Positions 60,116 to 64,000 of a stretch of DNA of 64,000 nt are shown here, in pieces; the first letter of the stretch is position 1, and every line of letters begins with the position of its first letter. Below the pieces are notes generated by a model that was not told the DNA's origin, ran no database searches, and saw nothing but the letters and a program-made list of their open reading frames with translations. The translations under genes were made by a program, and so were the position numbers. This stretch comes from Pampus argenteus (taxonomy: Eukaryota > Chordata > Actinopteri > Scombriformes > Stromateidae), in contig CM072873.1 in NCBI GenBank assembly GCA_036937835.1, positions 10,900,001-10,964,000 on the forward strand, in the 5' to 3' direction.

Positions 60116-61172
60116 TTTTGTTTGACGTGTGATTTTTTTCTTCTTCCTCCTTCTTCAAGATGAGATTTCTGTCTGCTAAATAAAAACCTCAGGAAGAAAG
60201 TTTTGGAAGTTTTTTTTCGGAACCAACCTTTTTTGTTTTGCTAATTTAGACAAAGGGTCAACTCTAGTGAGTATGAGTAAATATAAGAACCTGGTCTATT
60301 TATCAGTGAGTCCATCAAGATGCTTAAGTGACATTTCATCTCTCTGACTCAGTATTTTAGAATTTCTTCCTCTTCAACACAGGAAATGGAAATTATAAAA
60401 TCAAGATTAAGCTAACAAAAACAAACATTTTTTTAAAGACGTGCACTGGTTTGGCTTCTCTGAGATTTTGTGGGAGGCTGTTGCTGAGTTGAGAAACAAC
60501 AGCTAAAGATCGCCTTTCATTTTCAGCTAGGAGTCCTGAAGATTTTATAAAATGAATCTCCAATTACACTCCAATGTGCCAAACAAATATCAGAAGAGGT
60601 ATGTACTTCTGAACGTGCATTGGTAAAAACGGAGTACAAGAGACTAGGAGATTAATGGAAGTTGAAGGAAATCAGAAGACGGTAAAACATATGGTGAAAA
60701 GACAAAAATATGATGTATGGACACAAGCCGACAAGAGTGAAAAGTTATGTAATGGTGTAAAACAACTAATGATGGAGAGATGATGAGGACAAGGAGGAGG
60801 AAGACATGATGGGGTCACTAATAGGAACAGGAAGCAGTGGAAGCTGGGATAGTGTCTGTGGGGCTGTATGGACGACCTGTTGCCCTCTATCATGGAAGAC
60901 AGCGGGATCACTGTGCCGTCTTCAGAGTCCAAGTTTCAGTTTTTATTTCCAGCCAAGAAAAAAAATCAGATTGTTTTCAATTTCACAGTGTGTGTGTGTG
61001 TTTAAGAGAGTTAGTTTGTGTGTTTCTGTATGTGCACTGCTACAGTAAAGACTGTGTGTGTGTGTGTGTTTGTGTGTGTGGTTTTGCATATTGCATATTG
61101 AGAAGCATGAGCTGTTTTACTCCTGTATCTGCCCATGTGTTCTATTAAAAACAACAATATTTATTGCTCCAC

Positions 61173-61202
61173 ACACTCTCACACACACACACACACACAC
61201 AC
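61173..61202 (+). repeat. (AC)n microsatellite
   Basis: An AC run of about 14 units. A TG run lies 100 bp upstream (61050-61080). Confidence 0.9.
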
Positions 61203-61614
61203 GTAGGTCAGGTCTAAAAGGCCATGTTGGTCTAAAGAAAAGAAAAGATTGGATCCTCACATGACATCTCTTCTTTAGTTGCTGCTACAACTTTATTATT
61301 AACTTATGCCGAATGTTATATTAAAACAAAAACTATATTATTACAGTTGTTTCTAAGTCCACAGTGGCTCAACTTGGTCCAGAATGTAATGCAGACACAC
61401 ACAACAGGTTTGTGTTTGAGCGATAGGTGAAGGGCACTCTTGGAAATATAGGAAACAAGTAAGTGAAGTAGAGGAAGACAACGCAGGTTACAGCAAACTA
61501 GAAGGAGAGCATCACATATTTAAAACTCGGCAGCACAAACTAAAGAAAGAGAAAAATAAGTTTGGCGTGTTATGTGTTATAATGGGAGCTCAAACAAAAT
61601 GACAATCATCTTTC

Positions 61615-61860
61615 AGTAAACTTTTTATCAGCTGCTCATAATGCAGAAGAAGCGAGCTGCAGCACAAATGGCACAGCAGCTAAATAACTATTACAATTAA
61701 ATGGTGTTATCAGGCCGCTAATAATGAGTCCGTCCGCAAAAAGAGAGACATTCAGCTAATCTGCCTCTGATGGTGGATTCATTATAGATAGACATGAATC
61801 GTAATGACATTTATGATTTGAATATGACCTGCTCTCTGACTCAGAATAAAAATGAGCTTT
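61615..61860. promoter_or_regulatory. Candidate conserved non-coding element
   Basis: Repeat-free DNA of about 240 bp with actttttatcagctgctcat, gcagctaaataactattaca, gttatcaggccgctaataat, cagctaatctgcctctgatg and gaatcgtaatgacatttatg. Dense TAAT/ATTA cores with an E-box (cagctg). The longest such island in this intron. Confidence 0.4.
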
Positions 61861-62811
61861 TCTTTCTTTAGCCTGTGCACCTGAGGGGCTGCAAGACTAA
61901 CATTTGGGTTAAATCTGAAAGAGTTTCAGGGGAAATGTGTCAAAGGTATGACTTTCAGAATATTCATATTACATTTGAAACTTTATTCACCTATAAAAAT
62001 TTGATTTAGAAAACATCTATATGTTACAGCTGACAGATACATGTTACATGGAATAAAAACGTCCACAAGGAGCCATATTTACACAACAAAACTATACTAC
62101 AAAAAGTCTGAATAGTGGATGTGAAATTGTTTTCACCAACAAACAAAAAGAAAACAAAAAAAAACAACAAAACACACAAACCAACAACCCTGCATTACTT
62201 CCAACTTTGATGATTTTATCTTTTAACTGAAAATGGATTGAAGCTGTCATTTGACAACTTCAAATATGTCACTGAATAACTACTACACTTTTGAAAATTC
62301 AAGGTGACAATAACCTGACTAACCTGTAATAATATATGCACAATATATAATATAATCAATTTTGTTTGTTTCAGTGTTCATAATGGGAGCTGACTATCGT
62401 TAAAGACAGAATCCTGAATCTATCTAACCTTTACACTATGAAATAAGTAATTTGACACTACATGTGCTTTTATTAATGTCATATGTAATTACATTGTATT
62501 CAAATACAATGTTGAACAGACGTTTTATTATTGTATTGATTATTATATTATACGTTTTTAATTTTTTTATATGCATGTCTTTCCTATCACTGAGTGCCTA
62601 CTTATATTTTTCACCTTTTTTGTTACATTTAGGTTGGAAATGGCAGAAAATACATCTTTGAAAACACACACAAACACACACGTACATAACACAGATCTAA
62701 AACAGACCCATGTGCACAAATCCCTCGCTATAATCGCCTATCAATTTATCTGTTTTCTGCATTTAAGGAGCAGGTACTTTCATCACAATCCATAGGGGTT
62801 ACTGAGTATGC

Positions 62812-62814
62812 ACG

Positions 62815-62881
<67 letters not shown>
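62812..62881 (+). repeat. (GC)n(AC)n alternating purine-pyrimidine tract
   Basis: A short CG alternation runs directly into about 29 CA units. The whole 70 bp alternates purine and pyrimidine, which favours Z-DNA. Confidence 0.95.
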
Positions 62882-62885
<4 letters not shown>

Positions 62886-63050
62886 TCTAAGCCAGCGGTG
62901 GTCACATCGAGTTATGCTGACATGGCCTAGCATCTGCTCAGCGGCTCCAGAATGACACCGATTTGCACTTAAATGAGTGGATTTAAGTGGCGCGCCGCCA
63001 TTACCACTCGGCCATATGTGATCCCAATGTCTTTATCCTGCATTACACTG
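62882..63050. promoter_or_regulatory. Candidate conserved non-coding element
   Basis: Next to the alternating tract lies repeat-free DNA with tcacatcgagttatgctgac, atggcctagcatctgctcag, ggatttaagtggcgcgccgc and cattaccactcggccatatg. High in CpG for this region. Untested. Confidence 0.35.
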
Positions 63051-63054
63051 AGGA

Positions 63055-63345
63055 GGATGAGAGGGAGATGAGAGAGGGAGGGAGGAGGGGGAGAAGAAAG
63101 GAGGAATGACAAGAGACGGGGTGGAGGGGGCGCGGGAGATTAAGACAGACAGCAGCAGCAGAAAGAGAGATAGTGAGAAAAAAGAGGCATAAAGAGAAAG
63201 AAATGGATCTGTAATGAGAGAGATGGAGCCGGGGAGAAGAGAGGGGAAGATGTTAAAAAGAGAGAGAGAGGAGTGAGAGAGGACTACATGATGAGAGAAA
63301 AGGAAAGAAACGGAGGCAAATGTCAGACGCTTTGACAGAGATGAA
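63055..63345 (+). repeat. Purine-rich block
   Basis: About 290 bp of GA-rich plus-strand DNA (gagggagatgagagagggag and similar), with isolated breaks. No coding potential. Confidence 0.8.
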
Positions 63346-64000
63346 ACATTGAACAGAATCAGCTACTTAATAAACACAAACAGCAGCAGGGTCATCAGTA
63401 ATCCTGATTCAGTGAGGCTAAACTGTCTGACTACACATTACAGTCCTGGATCAGCATCGCCTGCTGTACGCTGAGCAATTCAGTCCCGGCTGGCTTGTAA
63501 AATATGTTTAGAAAATAATGCTGAATTAAGAGGGAATCTTTTTAGTGACTTAAGTGGATGAAGTGCCAAAGTAGCAAAACACTGTCCCACACTCACTTCT
63601 ATTGGGTTTGAATAAGGTATCTTTTTTTGCAGTATTGTATAGTATTGCAAAGGGGATCGAACTGTGACTTCAGAATGCTGCCACCAGTTAAAGCTAACAA
63701 AAAAACTAGCTAAGTGTGATTTTCAAAAAATTCAAGAGTTACTCTTTATTTCGTGAGGTGTTTCTGGAGCTGAGTCAACACCTTCCTACTTTTGTCCAGC
63801 TGTGAGAGGCCCCTTGAATTCATTTGTGCATTATGTAGTAAGAGAATAATGTCCAACAGCACACTCAAAACAAAGGTTTTTCAGTGCGAGCACACAACAT
63901 ATTCTGCTCGGTGTGTTGCCTAGATTTGGGACACCGCTTAAAAGGATAATTTCAGTTTATTTTAAACAGACTTATTTCCCATTAATGTGGCAGGAGTGGC

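Larger units (their letters stand above)
46291..64000 (-). other. npas3: npas3 intron, 3' part (over 17.7 kb, open at window end)
   Basis: No exon encoding the expected upstream PAS-A sequence (ending near YLGLSQ) or the bHLH domain was found up to 64000. The region holds pyrimidine-rich tracts (46780-47010), many CA/TG runs, the decayed LINE (57296-58905), the hairpin repeat and several candidate regulatory islands. Confidence 0.7.

Overview
The window is vertebrate nuclear DNA, most likely from a ray-finned (percomorph-type) fish. It is AT-rich, full of (CA)n/(TG)n and (GA)n microsatellites, has long introns with GT/AG junctions, and carries several dispersed repeats typical of teleost genomes. 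No bacterial operon, phage, CRISPR array or rRNA is visible. Most of the long open frames are low-complexity or antisense artefacts.

The one gene I can support is the 3' part of npas3 (neuronal PAS domain protein 3, a bHLH-PAS transcription factor), on the minus strand. Seven coding exons lie at 46110-46290, 29441-29559, 27874-28067, 25919-26025, 16511-16658, 16053-16168 and 12399-14026 (5' to 3'). All junctions are GT/AG and all phases agree. The joined exons give 2,493 nt, or 830 residues plus a TAA stop. They hold the end of PAS-A, the inter-PAS linker, PAS-B, an acidic/serine linker and the long C-terminal regulatory region ending LERKED. The bHLH domain and the first half of PAS-A were not found, so they should lie beyond 64000 on the 5' side.

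Layout. 1-8700: intergenic, AT-rich, with dispersed repeats. 8701-12398: downstream flank and probable 3'UTR. 12399-46290: the seven exons and six introns. 46291-64000: the 3' part of a further intron. The introns hold a decayed restriction-like-endonuclease LINE (57.3-58.9 kb), a hAT-like element with a BED-finger remnant (24.6-25.3 kb), a Tc1-like transposase remnant (27.5-27.8 kb), a MITE-like element (17.2-17.5 kb), a hairpin repeat (56.9-57.05 kb), a 1.4-kb purine-rich block starting at a 22-G run (30.9-32.4 kb) and a TAAT-bearing degenerate tandem array (43.8-44.3 kb).

Between the repeats are stretches of non-repetitive, TAATTA-rich sequence. They resemble the conserved non-coding elements known to cluster in vertebrate NPAS3 introns and are the best candidates for regulatory DNA. 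I see no new protein-coding system. The most unusual observations are the serine tract in place of the mammalian glycine tract in NPAS3, the purine block, the tandem TAAT array and the enhancer-like islands.
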